Shown one piece after another: positions 26,737 through 38,234 of a stretch of 64,000 nt of DNA (position 1 is the first letter of the stretch; each line of letters begins with the position of its first letter). The stretch is from positions 5,721,001 through 5,785,000 of the forward strand of contig NZ_AP014637.1 in assembly GCF_000829415.1 (NCBI RefSeq). The letters run 5' to 3'. This DNA is from Pseudomonas sp. StFLB209 (lineage in GTDB: Bacteria > Pseudomonadota > Gammaproteobacteria > Pseudomonadales > Pseudomonadaceae). The position numbers were made by a program, and so were the translations under genes. Below the pieces are notes generated by a model, which searched no databases, had not been told where the DNA came from, and saw only the letters and a program-made list of their open reading frames with translations.

Positions 26737-28092
26737 TTAACGTGGCACGGCGCCGGGACGCGCCAGGGCCAGGTCGACCATTTGTGGCGCCAGGCCCAGG
26801 TAGTTGGCCGGGTCGGTCAGGCGCTTGAGCGCTTCGACGTCCAGTTCGGCAGTGGCCTCGCCCTGGGCCAGCAAGGCATCGAGCAGGCTGATGCGCTGAT
26901 CGTTGGCCAGGCGGCAGGCGGCGTACACCACATCGTGGGCAACCTGACGACCCAGTGCCGGGGCCAGGCCCATCATCACGGCTTCAGCGACGATCAGGCC
27001 CTGGGTCATGTCGAGGTTCTCGCGCATCCGCTCGGTGCGCACATCGAGCCCTGCCAGCATGAATCTGGCCTGGCCCAGCGAGGCGGCGCTCAGCGCGAAG
27101 GCTTCCGGAATGGCAATCCACTCGGCCTGCCAGGGACCTGTGGAGCGCTCGAAGTCCTGGATCATCGCATCGAGCATCAGCCCGGCCTGCTGGCGCACAC
27201 CTTTGGCGGCGGCGTACATCAATTCGCAACTGATCGGGTTGCGCTTCTGCGGCATGGTGCTGCTGGCGCCACGGCCCTTGACGAACGGCTCATAGGCTTC
27301 GCCCAGCTCGCTGGTCATCATCATCATGATGTCCAGGGCGATCTTGCCCAGCGAGCCGGTAACCAGACCGAGGAAGTTCAGCGTCTCGGCCAGGCCGTCG
27401 CGGGCCACGTGCCAGGTCGCCTGCGGCACACCCAGCCCCAGTTCAGCCATCAGCGCCTCTTGCACTTGCAGGCCCTTGTCACCCAATGAGGCCAGGGTGC
27501 CGGCGGCACCGGCGAACTGCCCCACTTCAACCCGCGGACGCAGCTCCACCAAACGCTCGGCATGCCGGTCGAACATGCTCAGCCAGACTGCGCACTTGTA
27601 GCCGAAGGTGATCGGCAAGGCGTGCTGCAGGTGGGTACGGCCAGCCATCGGCGTGTCGCGATAGCGCTGCGCCAGACCGGCCAGCAGGCCGCGCACCGCC
27701 TGGATGTCGCGCTCGACGATCGCCAGCGCGGCGCGGACCTGCAGGACCACGGCGGTGTCCATGATGTCCTGGGTGGTCGCGCCCCAGTGCACGTAGCGGC
27801 CTGCCTCACCGCAGAGTTTCGACAGTTGCTCGACCAGCGGCAGGATCGGGTAGCCGACGATCTCGGTCTCGTGCTGCATCAGTGCCAGGTCAAGCGACTC
27901 GTAGCGCGACAGCGCGGCGATCTGCTCGGCGGCTTCGGCTGGCACCACGCCGCAGCGCGCCTCGGCGCGGGCCAGGGCCACTTCGACCTCGATGTAACGC
28001 TCGATCAACGCCTTGTCGGAGAACACCCCGCGCATCTCGGCAGTACCGAACATGTCGCGAAACAGAGTGGAGTCAAAAACGGTGGTGGACAT
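26737..28092 (-). CDS. Fumarase/aspartase-superfamily lyase (PcaB/ADSL-like)
   Basis: A 451-residue all-helical lyase. The superfamily signature is SSTMPQKRNPISCEL, with the catalytic loop Ser; other active-site segments are WGATTQDIMDTA and GRTHLQHALPITFG. Overall pattern is closest to 3-carboxy-cis,cis-muconate cycloisomerase (PcaB) and bacterial adenylosuccinate-lyase-family proteins. There is no neighbouring pca or purine gene. It is paired with a DAACS transporter and a divergent GntR regulator, so a fumarate-releasing or muconate-type reaction on an imported acid fits better than a core role. AGGA lies ten bases upstream of the ATG at 28092. Confidence 0.8.
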   Translation of the reverse strand: MSTTVFDSTLFRDMFGTAEMRGVFSDKALIERYIEVEVALARAEARCGVVPAEAAEQIAALSRYESLDLALMQHETEIVGYPILPLVEQLSKLCGEAGRYVHWGATTQDIMDTAVVLQVRAALAIVERDIQAVRGLLAGLAQRYRDTPMAGRTHLQHALPITFGYKCAVWLSMFDRHAERLVELRPRVEVGQFAGAAGTLASLGDKGLQVQEALMAELGLGVPQATWHVARDGLAETLNFLGLVTGSLGKIALDIMMMMTSELGEAYEPFVKGRGASSTMPQKRNPISCELMYAAAKGVRQQAGLMLDAMIQDFERSTGPWQAEWIAIPEAFALSAASLGQARFMLAGLDVRTERMRENLDMTQGLIVAEAVMMGLAPALGRQVAHDVVYAACRLANDQRISLLDALLAQGEATAELDVEALKRLTDPANYLGLAPQMVDLALARPGAVPR

Positions 28093-28121
28093 GGGGCAGT
28101 ATCCTGAAATGTTGTTATTGG

Positions 28122-28151
28122 CCGTACATATTTATTATGTCCGTACATAAT
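28122..28151. promoter_or_regulatory. Putative operator between lyase and GntR genes
   Basis: CCGTACATA occurs twice, at 28122-28130 and 28141-28149. The second copy is part of the inverted repeat ATTATGT-CCGT-ACATAAT (28134-28151). It lies in the 117-bp divergent region, where the GntR protein would control both its own gene and the lyase/transporter pair. The protein-site link is inferred. Confidence 0.6.
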
Positions 28152-28209
28152 TGTTGCCAGCACACTGATACACTGTCAACCGGTTGATCTGACGAGGCTG
28201 ACAAAAGGC

Positions 28210-28941
28210 ATGAACGAAACGCGCTATGCGGTGCTGGCAAGGGACTTGATGGAGGGCATCGGGTCAGGGAAATACCCGGTGGGCAGCCTGTTGCCGACCG
28301 AATTCGAGCTGTGTGAGCTCTATGAAGTCAGCCGTCATACAGTGCGGGCCGCGATCAACCAGTTGCAGACCCAGGGTCTGGTGTCACGGCGCAAACGGGT
28401 CGGCACCCGGGTCGAAGCCAGCTCGCCACGCGGCGGCTATTCGCACTCACTGGCCACGGTGTCGGACCTTGCCCATTTGGCCGAGACCCAGCAGCGCGAT
28501 ATTCAGGATGTCCGCCACTTTGTCGCTGACATTGCCCAGGCCAAGCGGCTTGGCCTGCAACCGGGCGAGCATTACTTTTGTGTGTCCAGTGTGCGGATCG
28601 ACCGCGAGCACCCCAATGCGCCGTTGTGCTGGACCGATGTCTACGCCCAGGACGATTACGCCGACGTCATCGAGCAGGCCCGCGAGCAGCCCGGCGTGCT
28701 GATCGCCACCCTGATCGAGGCCGGTTTTGGCCGGTACATCGACGTCATCGACCAGCAGGTACGCGCGGTACTGCTTGACGCCGCGCTGGCGAAAAAACTC
28801 AACGCCGAACCGGGCTCGCCGGGGCTGAAGATTCTGCGCCAGTATCGCGATGATAGCGGCGAGTTGATTGTCGCTTCGGAGACGATCCACCCCGATGACC
28901 GCTTCACTCTGGTGTTGCAGATGAAGCGCGACCGCAGCTGA
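28210..28941 (+). CDS. GntR-family regulator (HutC/UTRA subfamily)
   Basis: A 243-residue regulator. An N-terminal GntR wing-helix (YPVGSLLPTEFELCELYEVSRHTVRAAINQLQTQGLVSRRKRVGTRV) is followed by a UTRA domain from about residue 90 to the end (YFCVSSVRIDREHP, ILRQYRDDSGELIVASETIHP). UTRA domains bind small carboxylated or sugar effectors. Divergent from the lyase/DAACS operon and preceded by a repeat-containing intergenic region. It is only distantly similar to the HutC at 3140, so the two are not recent duplicates. Confidence 0.9.
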   Translation: MNETRYAVLARDLMEGIGSGKYPVGSLLPTEFELCELYEVSRHTVRAAINQLQTQGLVSRRKRVGTRVEASSPRGGYSHSLATVSDLAHLAETQQRDIQDVRHFVADIAQAKRLGLQPGEHYFCVSSVRIDREHPNAPLCWTDVYAQDDYADVIEQAREQPGVLIATLIEAGFGRYIDVIDQQVRAVLLDAALAKKLNAEPGSPGLKILRQYRDDSGELIVASETIHPDDRFTLVLQMKRDRS

Positions 28942-29112
28942 CCCGGCCCGTGGCGGCCAATGTATAAAATGTAAAAACGCTTTACTCTCAAATGAGAAAA
29001 ACTAGCATCCAGCGCCTGACTGATGCGTCAAGCGCTCTGGATTTGCTGTTTCTCCCTATCCTGTTGCAGCGATGGCGCCGACGTTTCTCTTTGCCTTGAA
29101 AGGACGCCCGCC

Positions 29113-30006
29113 ATGCTCAAAACCCTCAGCCTGCTGATGCTTGCCTTTCTGGCTGGCCCGTTGCACGCCGCCGAGCGCATTGTCGACACCGCTTATGGGC
29201 CGATCAAACTGCAAGGCACCGCGCAGCGGGTCATCACCCTCGATGAGGACAGCTTCGATACCGCCCTGGCGCTGGGTATCCAGCCGGTCGGCACGGTCTC
29301 CACCCGTGGCAGTGACCAGGTCTCCAGCTACCTGAAAGACAAGGCCGGCAATCCAGCTATCGTCGGCACCAGCCGGGCGCCGAATATTGAAGCGATTTTC
29401 AAGCTCAAGCCGGACCTGATCCTGACCTCCAGCACCATCAACAAAGAGCTGTACGCCGCCTACAGCCGCATCGCGCCCACCGTGGTGGCCAAGGGCGACA
29501 GCAGCGCCGGCTGGCAGGACGGTACGCGGTTCTACGCCAAGGCACTGGACCGTGAAGCGCAAGGCAAGGCCGTGCTGCAGGCCATCGACACGCGCATCGA
29601 GGCACTCAAAGCCAACGTCCCGGCCGGGCAAAGCGTCTCGGTGGTGCGCTGGAACCCGCAAGGCCCGATGACCATGTCGAGCAAGATCTTTGCCGGTCAG
29701 TTGCTGAGCGCCGCCGGTTTCAAGAGCACTGAGCTGGCCAGCAGCCTGAGCAAGCCGCACAGCGACATCCTGAGCCTGGAGAACCTGAGCAAGATCGACG
29801 CCGACTGGCTGTTCGTCGCCAGCCTCAACAGCGATGGCGCCAAGACCCTGGCAACAGCACGTCAGCAACCGGCTTTCGAGCGTCTGGGCGCGGTGCGCAA
29901 CAAGCAGGTGATCGATGTCGACGGCCAGGTCTGGTCCAGCGGGTCCGGCCCGCTGGCCGCCAATAAAGTGCTGGATGATCTGGAGAAGGTGTTCCTCAAG
30001 CCTTGA
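29113..30006 (+). CDS. Fe(3+)-siderophore ABC transporter, periplasmic binding protein
   Basis: A 297-residue class III solute-binding protein. A signal peptide (MLKTLSLLMLAFLAGPLHA, cut before AERIVD) precedes the FecB/FepB-like fold: RVITLDEDSFDTALALGIQPVG at the N-lobe, NIEAIFKLKPDLILTSS, and LENLSKIDADWLFVAS with ALGAVR-type C-lobe strands. It delivers a ferric siderophore to the two permeases encoded downstream. The ATG at 29113 has AAAGGA nine bases upstream. A weak Fur-like inverted repeat (TCTCAAATGAGA around 28987) lies upstream. A REP element separates this gene from the permease genes. No TonB receptor is adjacent. Confidence 0.9.
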   Translation: MLKTLSLLMLAFLAGPLHAAERIVDTAYGPIKLQGTAQRVITLDEDSFDTALALGIQPVGTVSTRGSDQVSSYLKDKAGNPAIVGTSRAPNIEAIFKLKPDLILTSSTINKELYAAYSRIAPTVVAKGDSSAGWQDGTRFYAKALDREAQGKAVLQAIDTRIEALKANVPAGQSVSVVRWNPQGPMTMSSKIFAGQLLSAAGFKSTELASSLSKPHSDILSLENLSKIDADWLFVASLNSDGAKTLATARQQPAFERLGAVRNKQVIDVDGQVWSSGSGPLAANKVLDDLEKVFLKP

Positions 30007-30030
30007 TCTACAAGGCATAAGAAGCTTCGC

Positions 30031-30095
30031 GTAGGAGCAGCTTTAGCTGCGAAGCCTTTCGCGGCTAAAGCGGATCGCCGCCCGACCGCGCCTAC
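30031..30095. repeat. REP element (Pseudomonas type)
   Basis: Begins GTAGGAGCAGCTTTAGCTGC and ends CGCGCCTAC, with an internal GCGGCTAAAGCGG arm, so it contains two inverted units. This matches the P. putida-group REP pattern. It lies between the binding-protein gene and the first permease gene of the siderophore operon and may cause differential expression by stabilising the upstream mRNA. Confidence 0.8.
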
Positions 30096-30125
30096 GGGAT
30101 AAAGACTCCCTCTTCAGACGTAACG

Positions 30126-31127
30126 ATGACTGCAATCAACCCGCCCTACCGCACCACCCTCCTGGCCTGCGCCAGCTTGCTGGCGCTGGTCACCCTCGCC
30201 AGCCTGTTGTTCGGCGCGGGCGACACCAACCCGGCATCGGCCTTGCGAACCTTGCTTGGCCAAGGCAGCGCAGAGGACCGTTTCGTGGTCTTCGAACTGC
30301 GCTGGCCACGCACCCTGCTCGGCCTGTTGGTCGGCGCAGCGCTGGGCGCGGCCGGGATCGTCTTGCAAGCCACCACCCGCAACCCGCTGGCCGAGCCGGG
30401 TCTGCTCGGCGTCAGTGCCGGGGCGTCGCTGGCGGTGGTGCTGGCGGTGGCCTGGGGCGCCAGCTCGGCGACGGTCAATCTGGGCGTGGCGGTCACAGGT
30501 GCACTGGTCGGCTGCCTGCTGGTGCTGCTGGTCAGCCGGGTCGCCACGCTGGGCAATGACCCGGTGCGGCTGGTGCTGGCCGGGGCGGCGTTCAGCAGCC
30601 TGCTGAGTGCCTTGACCGCGTTGATTCTGCTGCACGACCAACGCAGCGCCGATGAAATCCGTTTCTGGATCATCGGCGCCCTGGCCGGTCGCTCGGCCGA
30701 TACGCTGCTGTGGAGCGTGCCGGGGGTGATCGCCGGGCTGTTGTTGCTGCTGCCGCTGATCCGCCCGCTGGCCAGCCTGGCACTGGGGGAACGCATGGCC
30801 AGCGGGCTCGGCCATCATCCGCAGCGGGTACGCTTCTGGGCGTTGATCGCCGTGGCGCTGTTGGTCGGCACTGCCACCTCGGCGGCCGGGCCGATCGGCT
30901 TCATTGGCCTGATTGTACCCTTCGTGGCGCGGCGTCTGGTCGGCCCGGACATCCGTCGCAGCCTGTTGCCTTCGCTATTGCTCGGCCCTTGTGTGCTGAT
31001 TCTGGCCGACATCCTGTCGCGCCTGAGCGTACGCCCTTACGAACTGCCGATCGGGGTCATTACCGCCTTTATCGGCGCACCGATCCTGATTGCCGTGGTG
31101 CGTGGTCAGAGGATTCCCCGCCTATGA
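30126..31127 (+). CDS. FecCD-family siderophore ABC permease, first subunit
   Basis: A 333-residue inner-membrane permease with about ten helices. ELRWPRTLLGLLVGAALGAAGIVLQATTRNPLAEPGLLGVSAGASLAVV is the classic FecCD N-terminal block. The coupling helix region GHHPQRVRFW and GPIGFIGLIVPFVARRLVGPD contact the ATPase. It forms the transmembrane heterodimer with the next gene product, and the stop overlaps that gene's ATG (ATGA at 31124). Confidence 0.93.
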   Translation: MTAINPPYRTTLLACASLLALVTLASLLFGAGDTNPASALRTLLGQGSAEDRFVVFELRWPRTLLGLLVGAALGAAGIVLQATTRNPLAEPGLLGVSAGASLAVVLAVAWGASSATVNLGVAVTGALVGCLLVLLVSRVATLGNDPVRLVLAGAAFSSLLSALTALILLHDQRSADEIRFWIIGALAGRSADTLLWSVPGVIAGLLLLLPLIRPLASLALGERMASGLGHHPQRVRFWALIAVALLVGTATSAAGPIGFIGLIVPFVARRLVGPDIRRSLLPSLLLGPCVLILADILSRLSVRPYELPIGVITAFIGAPILIAVVRGQRIPRL

Positions 31128-32167
31128 ACCTGCCACCGCTTGCCGGCTACTGGCTGATCCGCACGGGTCGTTACTCGCTGCTGTTGCCCAAGCGCGCCAC
31201 CGCCGCCACCTGCGGCCTGACGCTGGCGTTGCTGGTGCTTTGCGCGGTCAGCCTGGCCAGCGGCGCTGCCGGGCTCAGCCCGTGGGGCGCCGGGTTGGCA
31301 CTGTTCGGCCAGGGCGACGCCCTGAATGTGTTCCTGATCCGCGAGCTGCGCCTGGAGCGCCTGCTCGCCGGGTTGCTGAGTGGCGCAGCACTGGGCGCGG
31401 CCGGCTGCCTGCTGCAAACCCTGGCGAGTAACCGCTTGGCCACCCCCGGCGTGATCGGCATCGACGACGGCGCAACCGCCTTCGCCGTGGCATCGATTGT
31501 CGCTATCCCTACCAGCCTGGCCCCTTCGGGGTTGGCGCTGATCGGTGCACTGACCGCCGCCGCCCTGGCATTCGGGCTAGGCGGCAGCGGCTCGCGTGGC
31601 TATCGCTTTATCGTGGTCGGCATTGGCGTTGGCGCGGTGTTCGGCGCGCTGACCAACCTGATGCTGGCGCGCACCGACATCGACAGCGCCAACCTCGCCT
31701 ACCCCTGGACCGTCGGCACCCTCAGCGCCCGGCCTTGGCTGGCGGTCCAGAGCCTGGGCATCGGCCTGTTGCTGGCGCTGCCCTGCTGCCTGGCCCTGAC
31801 CCGTGCGCTGGCGACCCTGCGTTTCAACGACCAGGTGGCACAAGGGCTCGGCATCGCGCTGCGCCGGGTGCGGATCATGATCCTCGCCCTGACCGTGTTG
31901 CTCACCGGGCTGGCAGTCGCGGTGGTCGGCCCGGTTGGCCTGATAGCCCTGGCCGCACCGGAACTGGCCCGTTACCTGTCGGGCCATCGCGGCGTGCCGC
32001 TAGTCAATGCCGCACTGGCCGGCGCGCTGTTGATGGTCTGTGCCGACTGGAGCGGACGCACCCTGCTGGCACCGCTGGAAATTCCCGTGGGCATCGTCAC
32101 CGCCATCGTTGGCGGCCCTTATCTGCTGTGGATCCTGACCCGCCAACCCGCACGGAGTACCCCATGA
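31124..32167 (+). CDS. FecCD-family siderophore ABC permease, second subunit
   Basis: A 347-residue partner permease. IRELRLERLLAGLLSGAALGAAGCLLQTLASNRLATPGVIGIDDGATAFAV replaces the NPLAEPxLLGxSxGA block with a divergent NRLATPGVIGIDDG form, typical of FecD/FhuB-like second subunits. GPVGLIALAAPELARYL is the coupling region. It overlaps both neighbours by ATGA, so the three import genes are translationally coupled. The much longer open frame upstream is a shadow of the first permease. Confidence 0.92.
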   Translation: MNLPPLAGYWLIRTGRYSLLLPKRATAATCGLTLALLVLCAVSLASGAAGLSPWGAGLALFGQGDALNVFLIRELRLERLLAGLLSGAALGAAGCLLQTLASNRLATPGVIGIDDGATAFAVASIVAIPTSLAPSGLALIGALTAAALAFGLGGSGSRGYRFIVVGIGVGAVFGALTNLMLARTDIDSANLAYPWTVGTLSARPWLAVQSLGIGLLLALPCCLALTRALATLRFNDQVAQGLGIALRRVRIMILALTVLLTGLAVAVVGPVGLIALAAPELARYLSGHRGVPLVNAALAGALLMVCADWSGRTLLAPLEIPVGIVTAIVGGPYLLWILTRQPARSTP

Positions 32168-32994
32168 GCCTCAACCCTGCGCTACTGCACAGCGATGCCC
32201 CGGTTGCCGACCTGCAAGCCCGGGAGCTGAGCCTGGACTACGCCCGCACGCGGATCATTGAAGGGCTGTCGTTGCGCGTGCCGCAGCAGCAGGTCACCGC
32301 GATTGTCGGCCCCAACGGTTGCGGCAAGTCGACCTTGCTGGCCGGGCTCAGCCGTCTGCACAAGCCCAGTGCCGGTGCGGTGCTGCTCGATGGCAAAGCC
32401 ATCAGCGAGCTGCCGACCCGCACTGTGGCCCGGCGTCTGGCACTGTTGCCCCAGGACGCCAGCGCCCCGGATGGCCTGACCGTCCATGAACTGGTGCGCT
32501 TCGGCCGTCAGCCGCATCAAGGTATGCTCAGTCAGTGGTCGGAGCAGGACCGGCTGATCGTCGATGCGGCGATTGCCGCCGCCGACCTGAGCGCGCTGGA
32601 GCACCGACCACTGGAGTCGATGTCCGGCGGCCAGCGCCAGCGCGCCTGGATCGCCATGGCTATCGCCCAGGCCACGCCGCTGTTGCTGCTCGACGAACCC
32701 ACCTCGGCCCTGGACCTCGGCCATCAGATCGAGGTGTTCGAGCTGATTGGCGCTCTGGCCAAAGCAGGCAAGACCATCGTCATGGTGGTTCACGACCTGT
32801 CCAGCGCCTGTCGTTATGCCGATTATCTGGTGGCGATGCAGGACGGCCGCATCGTGGCCGAAGGGGCGCCGGCCGAGGTGGTCACCGGCGATCTGGTCGA
32901 GCAATTGTACGGGGTCAAATGCGAGTTGCTGCGCGATCCGCATAGCGGTACGCCGATCATTGCTGGCGTGCAGCGCATTAGAACTGTCGGTTAG
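32164..32994 (+). CDS. Siderophore ABC transporter ATP-binding protein (FecE/FepC-like)
   Basis: A 276-residue ATPase. Walker A GPNGCGKST (about residue 47), Q-loop LLPQDA, signature [10 protein letters not shown], Walker B LLLLDEPTSALD, and the H-loop His in VVHDLSSACRYAD are all intact. ABC domain of the FecE/FhuC class, driving the permease pair encoded just upstream. The ATG overlaps the preceding stop. Confidence 0.93.
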   Translation: MSLNPALLHSDAPVADLQARELSLDYARTRIIEGLSLRVPQQQVTAIVGPNGCGKSTLLAGLSRLHKPSAGAVLLDGKAISELPTRTVARRLALLPQDASAPDGLTVHELVRFGRQPHQGMLSQWSEQDRLIVDAAIAAADLSALEHRPLESMSGGQRQRAWIAMAIAQATPLLLLDEPTSALDLGHQIEVFELIGALAKAGKTIVMVVHDLSSACRYADYLVAMQDGRIVAEGAPAEVVTGDLVEQLYGVKCELLRDPHSGTPIIAGVQRIRTVG

Positions 32995-33074
32995 GTGCAG
33001 AGCAGAAAATGTTGCAAGGATGTTACACAGTCGCGTGTTAGGTTTCCTTCACAGTCACTTTTTTCAGGATGAAT

Positions 33075-33893
33075 ATGAAACCGACGCTCCTGGCTCTGAC
33101 CCTCACGACCCTGCTCGCACCGTCTGTTACCCACGCGGCCAACCATCCCGTCACGATCAGCGACCAGCAATACACCGAGGTGCTGGCGGGCGACTGGCGC
33201 TCGAAAGACAACAGTGCCAGGGATGTCTATCGTCACCCCAAGGAGACTCTGCAATTCTTCGGCTTGCAGGCCAACCAGACGGTGATCGAGATCAGCCCAG
33301 GTGGCGGCTGGTACAGCGAGATCATCTCGCCGCTGGTCAAGGATCACGGGCATTACATCGCTGCGGTGCAGGATCCGGCCTCCGGCGAGTATTACCAGAA
33401 GGCGGCAGAGCGGATCAAAGCCCGGTTCAAGGATGACCCAAAGCGATTTGCCAATGCCCAGGTGGTGGCGTTCGATCCCAAGGCGCCGGTATTCGGCCCG
33501 GCGGCTTCGGCAGACCGGGTGCTGACGTTCCGCAATGTGCATAACTGGACCGACGCGAACACCGCCGAGGCGACGTTTGCGGCGTTTTTCAAGGTGCTCA
33601 AGCCCGGTGGTGTTTTGGGTGTGGAGGATCATCGAGCCAAGGATGGGACGGATCTGGCGAGCAATAAGCAGACCGGTTATCTGCCGACGGATTACGTGGT
33701 GAAGCTGGCGCTGGATGCGGGGTTCAAGCTGGCTGACAAGAGTGAGGTCAATGCCAATCCCAAGGACACCAAGGACTACCCGGCCGGGGTCTGGAGCCTG
33801 CCGCCGACCTATAAGCTCGGCGAGCAGGACAAGGCGAAATATGCGGCGATTGGGGAGTCGGATCGGTTCACTTTGAAGTTTGTGAAGCCGTAG
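33075..33893 (+). CDS. Exported class I SAM-dependent methyltransferase-like protein
   Basis: A 272-residue protein with a signal peptide (MKPTLLALTLTTLLAPSVTHA, cut before ANHP) in front of a Rossmann methyltransferase fold. Motif I is VIEISPGGGWYSEII; later strands are ADRVLTFRNVHNW and GGVLGVEDHRA. It resembles the COG4798 predicted methyltransferases. S-adenosylmethionine is not expected in the periplasm, so the role is unclear and it may no longer methylate. The start at 33075 has CAGGA five bases upstream; the ATG at 33069 overlaps that site. A REP-like repeat begins at the stop codon. Confidence 0.8.
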   Translation: MKPTLLALTLTTLLAPSVTHAANHPVTISDQQYTEVLAGDWRSKDNSARDVYRHPKETLQFFGLQANQTVIEISPGGGWYSEIISPLVKDHGHYIAAVQDPASGEYYQKAAERIKARFKDDPKRFANAQVVAFDPKAPVFGPAASADRVLTFRNVHNWTDANTAEATFAAFFKVLKPGGVLGVEDHRAKDGTDLASNKQTGYLPTDYVVKLALDAGFKLADKSEVNANPKDTKDYPAGVWSLPPTYKLGEQDKAKYAAIGESDRFTLKFVKP

Positions 33894-33913
33894 GAGCGGT
33901 TTTAACCGCGAAG
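33890..33913. repeat. REP half-element
   Basis: GTAGGAGCGGTTTTAACCGC starts inside the stop codon of the methyltransferase gene. A single REP-type inverted unit (GCGGTT/AACCGC). Confidence 0.7.
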
Positions 33914-33952
33914 GCCTTTCGCTTTATGCAAGGGTCTTTGCCGCGGTTGTCT

Positions 33953-34216
33953 GGGCTGCGGGTTTCGCCCCGACGGGCGAGTTACTTTGGTTTCGCCCAA
34001 AGTAACCAAAGGCATTGCTCCTGGCTTGGGTCCGCCCTGCGGGCGAACTTCCCTCCGTCCGGCATCGATTCGGGGGCCGGCGCGATGGGCATCCCTGCCC
34101 AGCGCACCTGAAACTGGCCTCCCTGCCAGTTTCTCCCCCGAATCGCCGCCTACCTTCGGCCAGCGCCCAAGTCGCGATTTGCGTCGTCTGTGCCATCTCG
34201 GTACGAAGAGCAAGAA
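33953..34216. repeat. Pseudomonas intergenic repeat with 10-bp stem
   Basis: Includes GTTACTTTGG (33981-33990) paired perfectly with CCAAAGTAAC (33997-34006), flanked by CCCCGACGGGCGA. This block is widely found between Pseudomonas genes (from memory of the genus). The rest, to 34216, is GC-rich sequence without a credible gene; the open frames seen on both strands have no ribosome-binding site or family pattern. Confidence 0.55.
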
Positions 34217-34219
34217 CAG

Positions 34220-34267
<48 letters not shown>

Positions 34268-34270
34268 CAG

Positions 34271-34326
34271 CCAGCCAACCAGCCAACCAGCCAACCAGCC
34301 AACCAGCCAACCAGCCAACCAGCCAA
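34271..34326 (+). repeat. Octanucleotide tandem repeat (CCAGCCAA)n
   Basis: Seven perfect copies of CCAGCCAA, with a partial CCAG just before. Located 22 bp from the stop of the DUF2790 gene (minus strand), in its 3' flank. On the minus strand it reads as a GlyTrpLeu-rich frame, which is not considered coding. Confidence 0.95.
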
Positions 34327-34348
34327 CAGTGTGGGTCAGGCTGACGCC

Positions 34349-34678
34349 TTACTGATTAGACCGGCAATCACTCATCGCCTGGTAGCGCACGGCTTTGAGT
34401 GTGCCTTGGGTGTCTTCGTAGACCATCAGGCGCGAGACGACATCGCAGGTTTTGCCCAGCGGGCTCTGGAATTTGACCTGGGCAACATCCAGTGGCATGC
34501 CGTAGCGATACTCTTCGATCTGCGGTGCAGGCTGGCCGGCTTTGTCGGCGTATTGCTGTACGGTCTCGCGCCAGGCCTGGGCGGTTTTTTCCGAAAAGTT
34601 GTGGTTGGGGCTGTAGGCCTGGGCGGCCAGTGGCAGGGTCAGAACGAGGCCGGCGAAAAGCATCTTGAACATACGCAT
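34349..34678 (-). CDS. DUF2790 periplasmic protein
   Basis: A 109-residue exported protein. Signal peptide MRMFKMLFAGLVLTLPLAAQA is followed by the DUF2790 core: EEYRYGMPLDVAQVKF, CDVVSRLMVYEDTQGTLKAVRYQAMSDC, with two conserved cysteines. This small family is largely confined to Pseudomonas and often sits near metal-resistance genes. The start at 34678 has CGGAGA eight bases upstream. It is on the same strand as czcCBA, downstream of czcA, and separated from it by the MITE, so it may originally have been the last gene of that operon. Confidence 0.85.
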   Translation of the reverse strand: MRMFKMLFAGLVLTLPLAAQAYSPNHNFSEKTAQAWRETVQQYADKAGQPAPQIEEYRYGMPLDVAQVKFQSPLGKTCDVVSRLMVYEDTQGTLKAVRYQAMSDCRSNQ

Positions 34679-34801
34679 GGTGGTTCTCCGTCAAAAGATG
34701 GCCTCAGGTTAACGAGGCGCGGATTAACCGGGCATTACCTGCGCATTACCATTTCGTCATCTGCAACTGCCTGACAGATAAACAAAAAACCCGCCATCTC
34801 A

Positions 34802-35041
34802 CTAGGGGCTGTTGACGTTTCATCACAACCGCGCCGAGGTCTGTTTTGTCGGCCTGCATAGGCTTCACTCTGTTGAAGTGTGTGTGACAAAACAGCCACG
34901 GCCCTGCGGGTTGCGCCCCAAATCGCGCCATGCTTCGTTGAAGAACTTGAAAAGGGAGCGACCATTTCCTGCGTCCTTCGCCTCGCCTGACACGATTTGG
35001 CGCTGCAACGCGGCCTGCGATGAAACGTCAACAGCCCCTAG
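34802..35041. mobile_element. MITE-like element with 23-bp perfect terminal inverted repeats
   Basis: The left end at 34802-34824 (CTAGGGGCTGTTGACG...) is the exact reverse complement of 35019-35041. The ends carry CTAG at both tips, which could be a 4-bp target duplication of the IS5-type, leaving 19-bp TIRs beginning GGGGCTGTTGACG. The 240-bp body has no transposase; short frames inside are not credible genes. A non-autonomous element mobilised in trans is inferred. Confidence 0.85.
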
Positions 35042-35070
35042 GGCGGGTTGTGTGATTCAGGGTTGCCGGA

Positions 35071-38220
<3,150 letters not shown>

Positions 38221-38234
38221 TTACTCATGGCCTG

